A program made the translations under genes and the position numbers. Below are positions 34,233-45,106 of a stretch of 64,000 nucleotides of DNA, piece by piece. Within the stretch, counting starts at the first letter, position 1. Each line of letters opens with the position of its first letter. The DNA lies in contig JAMWFC010000009.1 in the NCBI GenBank assembly GCA_027475525.1, positions 1,116,001 through 1,180,000 of the forward strand, read 5' to 3'. The stretch is from Macrolepiota albuminosa (Eukaryota; Basidiomycota; Agaricomycetes; Agaricales; Agaricaceae). A model generated the notes under the pieces. It searched no databases, was not told the origin of the DNA, and was given only the letters and a program-made list of their open reading frames with translations.

Positions 34233-34616
34233 CATAGAAAAAAATATTGTAACCAAACTTGCAATGGTACTTGGTCTGATGCTCTCAAATGCATTGGAAA
34301 GAACCACATTGGTCATTTTTGAACCTAAGAATCAAAGCAAGCCTCCTGTGGCAATTTATTCTCTCATTCTTTTGAGTTCAGTTAAAATATTTTTTCTATA
34401 ATTTTGACAGAAATATTCAAATAAAATTCTGAAATCAATTGAATTATTTTTACCTTGCTTTTACAGTGTTTTGCCAAAGAACATCATTTCCTGCACCCAG
34501 TGGATGCAGTTGTATGTCATGTGATTTTCTACAATTTTCTGCTTATGTAATTGTTGCACACCATGTGAATCTTTCCAAAAAAGCCAAACATTGGAGCAGT
34601 TTTTTGAGCCAATGTA

Positions 34617-35886
34617 TGAGACAAGGAGGGCAAATCCCACCACTTCTGCCCATCTGATATCACAATCATTTTCTTTCCATCCTGGGACCAACTGCCACAC
34701 TCTCCATTTCTCTTCAATGGTGACTCTGATTCTGGTGCTAGTACTTGTGTTAGAGTATACTTGAATATTGACAACTGGTTGTGCTTCAGATATTGGTCTC
34801 TCCACTGATTGAGATAGTATTCTGCTCCATCATTGTAGATCTTTGGAAATTCTTTTGGAAAGGTGATGCAGCTGAAAAGGACTGTCATAAAAAATCTCCA
34901 TAAAAGCCTCTAGATTGGTGAAAAATGCTCTTTCTCTGAGTACCACAAGGCAAGCATGTAATAGTTTTTTATATAGCCTTTGCACTTCCTCCAAGGTGTG
35001 TGACCTCTTCTTCTCCCATTCTGCAATGGCTTGCAAATACTTTTCTCTTTTTGAAATTGGAATACTGACTTTTTGCTCCTGCAAGTCCCAGATAAAGCCA
35101 ATGTATGTCTTTTTCTCTCTCTCAGGATATCCTGAGCTTCTATAAGATGTCGTCAATATCCTGCATTGCATAGGTAAACTGAGCATCAGTTTTAGAGTGC
35201 TCCAAGTTGGGAGACAGGTTTTTAATTCTGGTTGACATGTCTTTGTCATATTTGTCAATTTTGTCTTCCAAGTTCTGTACCTCTTAGTATCAAATCCTAC
35301 TGCTCAGGTGCTTCTTTCCCCCCCCTTTTTGAATCTCCTCTTCCCAGTTCTGCCTGGCAGAGTTATAACTTCTGACATACTCTTTTCTGATCCTGAAAAA
35401 TATATAATTGTCCACCTACTTGGACAGAGACCCCATTCTGTTAGCTCTAATGATTTGAGCACCTGCATCCCCCACTTTGCCATAAATGCTGCAGCCAGAT
35501 ATCAGACCAAAACAATCCATTGTGTCCAGTGTGAATGTGTTATTTCCTGATAATTTGACTACTATTTCTGGCCACTGCAAGGGTTTGATGGGAACTGATT
35601 TGTAGACTTCTTTGATGTCACAGATCACTGCTTGTGATCTCAGTGGAAGTCTTGATATGAGCAAATATACTGCATTAAAGATTCCCCATGTGCATAGGAA
35701 TTGTGCTGCATCAATTGCACAGTTGATTGAGGAGTGATTGGATTTGCTCTGTTTCTTGTGTAGGAATGATAAATTTTGTATGAGTCTGTATTTTTCTGGC
35801 TTGTTGGGTTTGGGGATAATATGGATTGATGAGAATTGGAATGGTCCAATAATCTTTTCCACTTGGTCATGAGAGTAAAGGCCCAT
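34617..35886 (-). pseudogene. Reverse transcriptase and start of RNase H of element D
   Basis: The RT part reads IIPKPNKPEKYRLIQNLSF (about 35,820), then INCAIDAAQFLCTWGIFNAV, LPLRSQAVICDIKEVYKSVP, and CFGLISGCSIYGKVGDAGAQ, as in DIRS-type RT of mushrooms. After a break it continues with TYIGFIWDLQEQKVSIPISK and LEEVQRLYKKLLHACLVVL (about 35,110-34,950). RNase H begins with VYSNTSTSTRIRVTIEEKWR. Frame changes near 35,410 and 34,830 break it. Confidence 0.8.
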
Positions 35887-35889
35887 GTA

Positions 35890-36531
35890 TTATCCTTTAG
35901 CAAACTCTGTCTCAATAACCCTCCAGAACTTGTCATTGAGAGACTCAACTGATTTGTTGTTATCTGAGATGAAGATTTTTAATATTGCTAAAATGCCTGA
36001 ATTGAATCCTCTTTTGAGGTCTTCTGCAAGATCTGGATTGATTGTGGATGCCTTGCCTGAAAGTAAATTGGGGCCATCTTCTTTAATATCCAGGGAGGAC
36101 CTTCTTAAGTGCCTCGTCTCCAGCATTGCATTATCTACATTGTTGCTGCCCCTTCCTCTTCCTTCTCTCCCTCTCTGTTCTCTTTGGTCCATTTCTATCA
36201 AGCCACCTTCATTTTGCTTTCTCCTTGCTACTTCTCCTGCTTTCCTTTCTTCTCTTTCTGCTTCCCATGCTATCTTTCTTCTTTCAACTCCATGACTCCA
36301 TTTGTTTGACAAAATCTCCACAGCTTGCTCATCTATCATGTTGTTTCTACCATGCTTTACCACTTCTATCATGTCTTGAAACTCTTCTAACATGTAGTTG
36401 AGACAAATTTCATTGTTATGATCTACTAGTACAGTTAACATGTCTGAGTTATTCTGTGGAAGGCCTTTGAGAGGTTTTTTCTGAGTGTTGAAAATCATGT
36501 CACAGTAGAATTGATTGAGAAATTTGCACAA
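35890..36531 (-). CDS. N-terminal ORF of element D
   Basis: A 213-codon open frame upstream of RT on the same strand. It is highly charged, with a predicted helical region (WEAEREERKAGEVARRKQNE) and an Arg/Gly stretch (QREQRGREGRGRG). No domain is recognised. By position it corresponds to the gag-like or leader protein of DIRS elements. It ends 4 bp before the RT frame begins, so it may be the N-terminus of a fused protein. Confidence 0.55.
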   Translation of the reverse strand: MCKFLNQFYCDMIFNTQKKPLKGLPQNNSDMLTVLVDHNNEICLNYMLEEFQDMIEVVKHGRNNMIDEQAVEILSNKWSHGVERRKIAWEAEREERKAGEVARRKQNEGGLIEMDQREQRGREGRGRGSNNVDNAMLETRHLRRSSLDIKEDGPNLLSGKASTINPDLAEDLKRGFNSGILAILKIFISDNNKSVESLNDKFWRVIETEFAKG

Positions 36532-37316
36532 CTAAGGCCTCAGCAAGCTTTGCAGCATGTGCAGTGGCGAGGGGGCACTCAGAAGAAAAGAATTACCTTG
36601 TGACTTTCTGCCAATGCAAGCAAAGACTCCACCCTGGCCAAATTCTGTTTCTCCATTTGGCCAGGCCACCAATCTTTTATATAAAAACTATTACTAGGAT
36701 CTTATTTGTCACAACTTTGTAGCTTTTTCTTTGACATCAATGATGTTTTAATGAGTGATCAAATTTTATTATTGTACTTTACTGACATCTTACTATCAGG
36801 AAACTCTCCATGCTAGTCCTCTCTCATCTTTGCAGGTTTCCACTTCAACTCATGCCCTTCCATCTATTCCTCTTGCATAATAAACTGATTACAGATTGTT
36901 GGTGTGTTATCTATTATTTGTTTATCTATTAGTATTTCTTATTATTGTTAAAACAGCAACTATCATGAGCATAGGGCATATTATGTTAAACTTATAATAA
37001 GCTTTACATTAAGTATATATACTCTAAGTGTGGTCTTCAATCTACATAATAGACTCTCAAATACTATGAAAATAATAACATATCTTGACAAATGGACTCC
37101 ATTTAAACTTCACCTAGAATCTGAAAAAAAACCAAAGACAGTGTAAAGTGCTTTTTTACAAATATTTATTCAATCTAATAATAGATGCATTTGTTATATC
37201 ATCAAAAAATACAATACAGCAATCTTTTCACAACAACATATTTCTAACTTATCGACACATTTTCTTAGATCTCTAGCCATGCTATTACTATATTCAAGAC
37301 ACAACAGAGTTAAGCA
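36532..37316. other. AT-rich non-coding stretch
   Basis: Between element D and the kinase-like gene. No gene is seen. It likely contains the missing end of element D and the 3' region of the next gene. Confidence 0.45.
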
Positions 37317-40300
37317 TTACATGTTATCTGCAACTGTATTTGATTTGGAATTTTCATTGCTTGGAGATGGTGAAGGTGTGGGAAGATGATCTGCTTTGTT
37401 TGATAAATTTAGAGTTAAGAACTCTAAATTTTCTAAGGATATGACCAACTATTAGTTTTTTTTAAAAAAAAAATTTTAGTTCTGCTTACCCTTTGTAGAT
37501 AATTGGTTTTCAACTATTCCTACTGCTGTATGTTTGAAAGCAACTTTGCACTCTGAATTAGATGCAGCATGAAGAGGAGAGAATACTTGTGGTTCAAAAC
37601 TAAGTGTTTCAGCATTCCATTCTTTTGGAACTGCATCCACAAGCATTGGAGTAAACTGCTGAAGCCTGTTTCTGTCCAAGTCCTGTAGATTGACTTTCAT
37701 TGAAACAAGATGAAAGAAATTTATATTTGCAGGAAGAAATGCAGACTTGGTTTTGTTGGTCTTGTGAAGCAAAAGATTGAAGAAGTTTTTTCTTTCTTGT
37801 TCCCAAAGAATGGCCACTTCAACTGTAACTGTTGGCCAAGGACCTAGAATAGATTTAGGCACAAATGATATACTTGGTGTCTTTTCAAATTGTGCTGGAG
37901 GGCCTGCATTTGGATTGGTCTGATATATCCATTGTATACCTTTGCATAAGCTGGTAGAATGATATGGATATGAATCAATTTTCCATGGATGCTCTATTCT
38001 TTGTTTGGTCTTCTTTAAGGCAAACCGTCTACCAACATGTGAGCTGGGAGTGGAGGAAATTGTTATTGATGCATCTGCAGCTCTAGACTGCTCTTCTTGG
38101 ACATTGCTGATCTGATAACTAGGCAACTTTTCAGGTGACCAAGCAGGAGTTGCTGCAGGGGGAGATGTATATATTCTGGTCCTGCAAGAGCTTAGAGTAT
38201 AATTTGTTGATATGGATGTGGGATGAAGCTTTGCTATGTTGACTTCAAGCAATGGACCTGTCCACAGAGAAGTGCCATTAACATTAATCTAAAATGACCA
38301 TTAGTACAGTTACAAGCCAAAACATTAACAATTCCCTGTAATACTCACAGATGCATTAACATTGCAAAATACAGAAAAAGATTCCTGACCAAGACTGCTT
38401 TGAATGATAGATGAATAGTGGATCTCAAAAATCTTCCGAGTTGGAATAGGACCTTTGTTGTCACTATTTCCACCTTCTGGATCTCCACCTTCTGGATCTC
38501 CACCTCCACCTCCACCTCCATTTCCACCTCCACCTTCTGGATCTCCACCTCCACCCCCACCCCCATTTCCACCTTGTGAATCTCCACTTCCACTATTACT
38601 TCCAGTTTCATCTCCATTTCTATTGTTTTTGTCACTGCTTCCATCTGGTCTCCCATTGTTTCCATCTTTTTCTCCACTTTCACCTTGACCTCCCAATTCA
38701 CTGTCACTCTCATTTCCATCTGTGTTTCCATGTTCACTTGCACTATATCCTCCGCTGCTCTTAGAAACCATCTGATCCCCCCCTTGTGAGCTACTCAATC
38801 CAAAATCTTCACCATTACTTGCTTCAACACCTGTTTCTGAGTTTGGCATCCAATCATCTGGAGTCAACACAACTCCTGCAAAAGGAGATGCCAGTTCCGC
38901 CAATGAGATGCGTAATTCACTCGAGATTTGTCTATCCAGGACAATATATATCTCTTGTTCTGGATTTGGAAGACCAATTGTATTCATGTCAAACCCTGAA
39001 TGAAGAGAAAAAGCCCCTGTATAGCCTGCATCTGCAAGTGTCCGATGAACATGTGATTTAATACCCTCAGCGTGTGACTGGGCACTGTCAGGAGTATCAT
39101 AGGATGTAGAAATCTCCCAGGGGTTGTCCTCCACGAGAAGTGATGTTTGTGCTTCCGCAGGCGGCATGTCAAGTAAATCCCTGTCAGCCTCCGCAAGTTG
39201 CCCCTCAACCAGTTGATCCTGAGAACTAGAGACACCTAAGGTATCCAAAGATGAAAATTTGTTTTCCGACTCCGACGAAGGATGTGAAGGCATAGAAACA
39301 AGGGCCTTTGAGATGTTTAAAATGCGATCAATGGACTTTACAGAACCGCTCGATTTGTAGTGATATGCTGGAGGCAAATCCCTATCGATTTTCGGGGTCA
39401 CAGAGACAGGGGGCTTTGAGATGTTTGGAAAGCGATTAATGTCCTTGTGGATGGGCTTGAAAGGACCACTCAATTTCGATCTTGGGGGGTATTTTGGAGA
39501 CGAAGATCTATTGATTTTCGAGGTCATAGCGACAAGGGTATTTGAGGTGTCCAGAATGCGTTCAAGCTCCTTAACATCAATGAGCTTGACAGAACCACTC
39601 ATTTCGCGGCGAAATTCAGGAGACGACAACCTATCGGTTTCCGGACGTTGTCGGGTATCGTCTGGGACTCTAGGTTCTAAGAATTTGACAATCTCAGCAG
39701 AAGATGGTGTGTCAGTGGCAGAAAGGCTACAGCAGCCTTGTATGAATGACCATATCTCATCGGTCAGTCCCCATGCGTTCAGAGATAGGCTGGAAGCTTC
39801 CGGAAGCACAGGGTGTTTGCTTCTTACAAGCCTTGACCTGAGACTGAAGTTTGGAAATTCTCGTAGATTACCCGAAAAGATCTTTCTCTGTGTTAATAGC
39901 GACTTAAGACTCTGAAGGAAGCATACCGTGAAACAAAGAAGTCCATAACCGTGCACGTCCTTTAACATATCACTTGTTCCATCAATATATTCAAGATCTT
40001 TCAGTTGTAAACTTGATATTGAAACCCAAGATTTCTTCTCTGACCTCCATTTAATAGCTTGATGACCTAATGCTGCAGCACTAAAGCCTGCCAGACGTGC
40101 TCGGCCGGTACCATCAATGAGGACATTTCTCTAAAGGATAGTTCTCAGCACAAAGCGATGTTTAAACAATGAATCGCGTACGTCTTGCAAGCTCCTATGT
40201 ACGACGTTGTTCTGATGCAGATACGAAAGGCCATTAGCTATGTCATTCGCCTGGACGATGGGTCACATAGGAATAACAAAGATGGCATGCAGTGACAGGG

Positions 40301-41063
40301 ACTGACGAGTAACAATCGAGGAGCATCTGTGTTGCGCTTCAAGTACTCTTCAAGGTTCCCATTCTCCATCCTTGGAGAAACTGTCAAAATATCATTACTG
40401 GAACGAAATATACCGTAAATCGTTTGGACATTCGGATGTGATAATTGTCTCAATAGAATCGCCACCTCCGGAGTTTTTAAATTCTGTAAGGTTGGTGAAA
40501 AATAAAACAGGCTGGAGAATTGAACAAAGAACTGATGAAACTCACCCATATGCATTTTTGTAAGGAAACGGCTTCTCCCTGGAACGGGTCTTTCATTTCG
40601 GAATTCGAGGGAAACCATCCAATAGAGTCCACGCCATTGAACACAACATCCTTCAGCTCATAAGAAGCGGGGAAAAGACTGGTTGATATTGAGATATCAC
40701 GAATCGCCAAAATGAGGCTGACACGAAGAAAAGAATTCAATTCATGTGAATCAAGTAGCTTGTGATTACATAAGCAACCAAATCCACAGGAGAAAAGAAA
40801 GATGTACTCCTTGAAAAGAGTCGAGCAGCTTCTGTGCGTCCGGTGCATCGCAATTGAAAAGTTTCTCGCGCAATTCCTCGTTTCGAAAAATCGATTCTAA
40901 CCGAGTTATAAGAGTCTCCTCGCTGCAATGATATTCATAAGTAACTGTGTATTAACAAAGTGGATAATAACCGAACGTACCCGGAAGGACTCAATGCTGT
41001 CCTCCAATTGCTCAATGATGGATCGTTCGGACTCGAGTGCACTGAGCTCAATGCTTCCGTCAT
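37317..41063 (-). CDS. Mushroom TKL-type kinase-like protein, probable pseudokinase
   Basis: Eight exons fit in phase with GT..AG introns of 49-62 bp: 41063-40981, 40922-40808, 40758-40546, 40483-40307, 40250-40182, 40130-38349, 38288-37490, 37432-37317 (about 1117 residues). The start MTEALSSV precedes a helical region (AQKLLDSFQ), then a kinase-like fold: FQGEAVSLQKCIW, LSHPNVQTIYGIF, LSYLHQNNVVHRSLQDRNVL, LAGFSAA. HRD is HRS and DFG is GFS, and the usual Val-Ala-x-Lys is missing, so catalysis is unlikely. The C-terminal half is Ser/Pro-rich with a Gly/Asp-Pro-Glu repeat near 38,560-38,470 and an unknown final domain. A further 39-bp intron at 39926 is possible. Signalling role is inferred only. 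Confidence 0.75.
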
Positions 41064-41605
41064 ATTGTGTGAGAGGTGTGTAACAAGGACAAGGGTGTGA
41101 GAATGGAAGAAGTTCTTATATGTAAGGTGACAGTCTTTACGATCATGGAAAGAACCGAGACGTAAACACGAGGTTGAGCACAGCCAAGGGCACAAGGCAG
41201 TGAACCAAGATTGTAGATTGATGGAAAGTGCTGTGGATGGATGATGGAGAGTAACCTGATCTCACAATCAAGTAGCCTTCACGACTGATATGACAGTGGA
41301 CTAGTTTCCAATCGCAAGCAATGCTGTGTTGAGCGCCAAGGGGCCCGCTGTCATTGGTGTGGACTGACATGGAGAGGTAAATATGGTGACCACTTGGGGT
41401 AAGCGCCCACTCTTTCCTTGGAGCGAGCAGTAAGAATCATGCTACCCAGTGCGATGTAACTTGACCTCAATTGAGGCTTAACCCATGGACGTCATTTTTA
41501 AGCTGTTATTCAGTGATGTTCCCAGGCCGGCAACCTTGAGCGCTTTGAACCATGTAATTGATTGATTTTTGCTAAGAAAAAAAAAGCCGCATAAATAGCT
41601 TTATC
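41064..41605. other. Intergenic region upstream of the kinase-like gene
   Basis: Holds the presumed promoter of the minus-strand gene. A TATA-like gcataaatagc at about 41,589 precedes the plus-strand frame at 41606. No other feature is seen. Confidence 0.4.
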
Positions 41606-41914
41606 ATGGTCAGTGGATCAAATGGCACAAGGAAATTCATTTCAGATGTGACTGATCTCACTGCTTGTTCTCCCCATTCATCCAGCCACACAAACGGGAC
41701 ACGCCATGTATGGAATGGTGATATAGGACTTATTTTCGACTGGATGCAGAAAGCGCAAGAAAATGAATTCGTGGGACATGATGGAAACCCTCATGTATGG
41801 AATCAATCAATACTCCATGAACTAAAACGAATAAGCAAAGATGGCCTCACCATAATTGCTTTTTCTAAAGTTGGCTTCAAGCGAGACTCCGTCGTTGAAA
41901 CCGCAGACCAATAG
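41606..41914 (+). CDS. Hypothetical protein, 102 residues
   Basis: A single open frame starting MVSGSNGTRKF, with a TATA-like box about 15 bp upstream, which is closer than usual. Mid-region includes HVWNGDIGLIFDWMQKAQEN. No signal peptide or domain is recognised. It may be a small gene or a chance frame. Confidence 0.3.
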   Translation: MVSGSNGTRKFISDVTDLTACSPHSSSHTNGTRHVWNGDIGLIFDWMQKAQENEFVGHDGNPHVWNQSILHELKRISKDGLTIIAFSKVGFKRDSVVETADQ

Positions 41915-41998
41915 CGTTTTGTATTCCTACGTCCCTCGTGTTGCCATACATCTCCCTTCCAAGCCGTGTGTGTACGTGATTTCTTTTTCTACTTGACA

Positions 41999-42373
41999 TT
42001 ACTCAATCATGTCTCCAGCCAAGCTCGGGTACCCGATGAAGAGTATAACGAACTCGAGCGTATTCGCGTAGGATAATTCAGACGTTGACATAGAGGTATA
42101 TTCACCGTCGCGGCTGCATTCGTATTCAAATGTGCCCCGGGAGAGGAGGATAACGGATCGTTCCAGGTCGCCATCACTCACAAATAATGAGCTTGTCGCA
42201 AACACAAAAACTGTAACTTCTGAGGTGCAGGAGACAGTGGTCGGGGGCGACTTTACAGCTTGCAGCAACGAGGAACGTGTGTTGGGAAGGCCAGTCTCGT
42301 CCGTGTCTTGGGTGCTCAGTGATCTTGTTAAAATCCAGTCGGCAAAAGAATGTACCAGGGAAAGAGGTGACAT
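41999..42373 (-). CDS. Hypothetical protein, 124 residues
   Basis: An open frame beginning MSPLSLVHSFADWIL and rich in Ser/Thr (SEVTVFVFATSSLFVSDGDL). A plus-strand frame (42132-42413) overlaps it. I cannot decide which, if either, is real; this one has the more protein-like composition. Confidence 0.25.
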   Translation of the reverse strand: MSPLSLVHSFADWILTRSLSTQDTDETGLPNTRSSLLQAVKSPPTTVSCTSEVTVFVFATSSLFVSDGDLERSVILLSRGTFEYECSRDGEYTSMSTSELSYANTLEFVILFIGYPSLAGDMIE

Positions 42374-42413
42374 GCCCGGAAAGATGAAGAACGAAGAGGT
42401 GGGAGAGGTATAA

Positions 42414-44088
42414 AGAGACTTCTAATCATCGGTAATGGCGCGTAATGCAGGAGAAAATTGCGAGGGAGAAACCCGAGCGTACCCTTTACAAATTAACGCT
42501 AAAATTGAGTTTCAGTCCCTACCCATTACAATATCCGTAACTGGTAAGGTCAACCCGGGATTGGTTTGATATTTGATGCAGAAAGCTTGCACTAGGACGA
42601 CTGACATAGACGCATGGCAGTTTCTGGGAGGATATGGCGACCTCCTACCTTTGCCCTCCGTCGTCAAGCCAAAGGCAGGGCGGGAATGAATTGCGGTGTT
42701 TGCACGAGGTTAATTGGGATTTTTAAAAAATTGCTGTTATTTGAAGTATTACGTCATGATAGTAATTGAAGCTTAAAAATTGGCTCTCTTGGGTATCTCG
42801 TGGTTCTACGCCGCATCTCTCTAGCAATTCTGGCCCACCAATGGTCGTACTACAGAATGCGACGCTTCCCAGATTGGGTTGTACTCACTGTGATACTGGT
42901 CGTCGTGGGTTGACTCGGAAGCCACTGCTTTTTCAAGCGAAAAATCTGGCTTCATTGCCTTGGGAAAATTGTCCTGGTTTCAAGCTTTTGGCTGGGAAAT
43001 GCGCTTTACTCTGCTTGGTACATGGACACATGAGAACGACTGCTACCAGAAGGTGACTGTTGCTTGGGTCAATGATACCAAAGGAAGACCTGGTTTACAT
43101 TCTTTCGCATTCCACAAGTTCACTGAACTGTCTTCTGTTTTGGTTGAAATTAAACCTCTGCCTCTTCTGTTAGCTCGGTTATCAGAATCCCACCAAGCCT
43201 TTGCCAGTCAACTATGATCGAAACCCTCAGGTGTGAGCGCCGCAACGCGAATCGAGATCGTGGACATTCACATCACTCAAGGCGGTTCATATACCCATAT
43301 TTACCTTGTCATCTTCGCTGCTAGTCTTGGTCCTAGTAACAATATCACGTGGTATGTACAGAATGGAAGAGTATTTGACAGATGCCCAACTTCAGCCATC
43401 TATCTTCTTCGTATATGCAATTATGAGAACCTGGGCCCATGACTCAATACTTATATCATATGTGAAGGCATACGGAGTGCACCGATAGTTCCTCGGGCGT
43501 CCGCTGTCCGAGATTGATTGCCACACTGAATAGCTGCTGTACAGTGCTGCGGGAACGTCAAGATACCATCCTGCCAATACGCGACCTGTACGTTGATGCG
43601 GTATGATGAATATGATAGTAAGGACTTTCGGATCTAAAATTGATATTCTTCATCACATTTCAGTACACACACTTTGCCACCTTATTACTCCACGGCTGAG
43701 AGATGATTAATGACGCGGCTTGTAATCTGTTATTTCTTCCATTTATGCACATAGGGATTTTGTGAGTCAAAAATCTTCTCTTACAAAAACATAGGGTTAA
43801 CTTTTCCCTCCTTGCAGCTTGACATTGATTTCGAAATGTTGTCATCGTTGTGTCGTACCTTTGCTGCCTCTATGTCCATGTGATGAAGCTTAATTCCATT
43901 TCGTTCCATCAACATGTTAGGTATGTGATCACGGGCAGTCACGGTCTTGGTACAAAACGACGCGACATCCTACCTTGGGTTCTTTGCCCAATCCCCCCTT
44001 TCATTGCTGGGCAATTCCACCTTCCAAGTTGCAGGTCAACCAATAGCTCATTTATCCGCAATATTTTCTTCTCAATAAACAACTCAAT
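42414..44088. other. Long stretch without a convincing gene
   Basis: Several short frames occur (for example 42766-43056, 42960-43217 and 43306-43488) but none continues across plausible introns and none has a recognised motif. The area at 42,800-43,600 could be a decayed gene. Confidence 0.35.
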
Positions 44089-45106
44089 ATGTTGTTCTCC
44101 GCCGTCCTTCTATTTGCATCTTTCTCTGTTTCCCCTTCTCTCGCTGCGCCCATTCCGAGCCATGTCCGCGTGAGGGCAGCAGACGGTGGATGGCCCAACT
44201 CCATTGGCAGTAAAGCCAAGTCGTCCTTCGGTATCACTGGCGGGTTTAAACAATCATACGTCGGAAAGGATCCTGAAAATGAAGTGGCGTTGATCGGCCA
44301 CTATCCTAAAGGCTCTTATGCCGGGTCAAAGCCGCCTGGACCAGGAATCTCTGGTTTCATCTTTGAGGCTTCCGGCGGACCCGGCGTAGATATTACCAGT
44401 GCCAAAGAAGCGAAGCTTACTTATAAGGTCAAATTTGAAGATGGATTTAACTTCCAGCTAGCGGGAAAGTTACCTGGTTTATGTGAGATTTTCGATTGTA
44501 CACACGTACGATGTTTATTCGATATATCTTCCAGATGGAGGTGCAAATGCTGGCGTTGCAAAGACATGCGCTGGTGGACACCATGAGTGCGTACTTTGTC
44601 TATCAATATATCCCGTTGCTGTTTAACCTCCCATTATAGTGATAATTGTTGGTCTGCTCGCCTGATGTGGCGAGAGCATGGCGCAGGAGAACTCTACGGA
44701 TATTTTCCCTCTGCGAATGAACGATTGGCCGTTTGCAAAGGTAAATGTGACGTCAAGTATGGCGCGTCCATTGGCACTGGAAAGTACAAGTTCACGCCAG
44801 GAAAATGGACAGAACTCTCCGAGCGTGTCAAGCTTAATGACGTTGGGAAGATGAACGGAGAGATTGAAATTTTCCAAGATGGCGTATCAAAGATTAATGT
44901 CACGGGTTTGCAACTGAGGGGAAGTGAGAAAGGGCGGATTACTGGCGCGATGATTCACACTTTCTTCGGCGGCAGTGCGTTGGCTCGAATCTGTTGCTTA
45001 ATTTTCTCTGATTTTCTCGTTAGGCTCGAAACCTGCCTTTGCGTCGCCTAAGGATCAGAATGCGTACTTCAAGGATTTCAGGCTTGAGGTCACTGAGAAA
45101 CTTTAA
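44089..45106 (+). CDS. Secreted polysaccharide lyase-like protein (PL14 type)
   Basis: Four exons fit in phase: 44089-44482, 44535-44586, 44640-44974, 45024-45106 (287 residues). Introns are 52, 53 and 49 bp with GT..AG borders. The N-terminus MLFSAVLLFASFSVSPSLAA is a signal peptide. Family blocks are YKVKFEDGFNFQLAGKLPGL, then GGANAGVAKTCAGG, NCWSARLMWREHG, GKWTELSERVKLND, NGEIEIFQDGV and ASPKDQNAYFKDF near the end. These match the beta-jelly-roll proteins of polysaccharide lyase family 14, common in basidiomycetes, acting on uronic-acid polymers outside the cell. The exact substrate cannot be told. Each exon border gives the expected family sequence. Confidence 0.8.

Larger units (their letters stand above)
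32561..34614 (+). mobile_element. Tc1/mariner element inserted at TA in element D
   Basis: The 2054-bp element is flanked by TA on both sides (32559-32560 and 34615-34616). Its ends are long inverted repeats: the left end CACTGGCTCAAAAAACTGCC and the right end, inverted, CATTGGCTCAAAAAACTGCT, with similarity for over 100 bp. A shorter inverted core (ggggcagttttttgac at about 32,755 and gtcaaaaaaactgcctcc at about 33,960) recurs inside. It encodes a DD34E-type transposase on the plus strand. Confidence 0.9.
30941..36531 (-). mobile_element. Element D: DIRS-like retroelement with tyrosine recombinase, split by a Tc1 element
   Basis: The minus-strand order is an N-terminal ORF (36531-35890), RT (35886-34830), RNase H (34805 into 32,4xx) and tyrosine recombinase (31973-30941). 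There is no protease or DDE integrase, which is the DIRS plan. A Tc1/mariner element sits at 32561-34614 inside RNase H. Removing it and one TA joins DIRWAEVVGFALLVSY to the conserved stretch HIRVYGDNKGVVEG without a frame change. I could not define terminal repeats, so the ends are only those of the coding part. Confidence 0.8.

Noticed and set aside
38455..38764. Plus-strand Pro/Ser- and His-rich frames
   Set aside because: They are the complements of the Gly/Asp-Pro-Glu and Glu-rich codons of the spliced minus-strand kinase-like gene.
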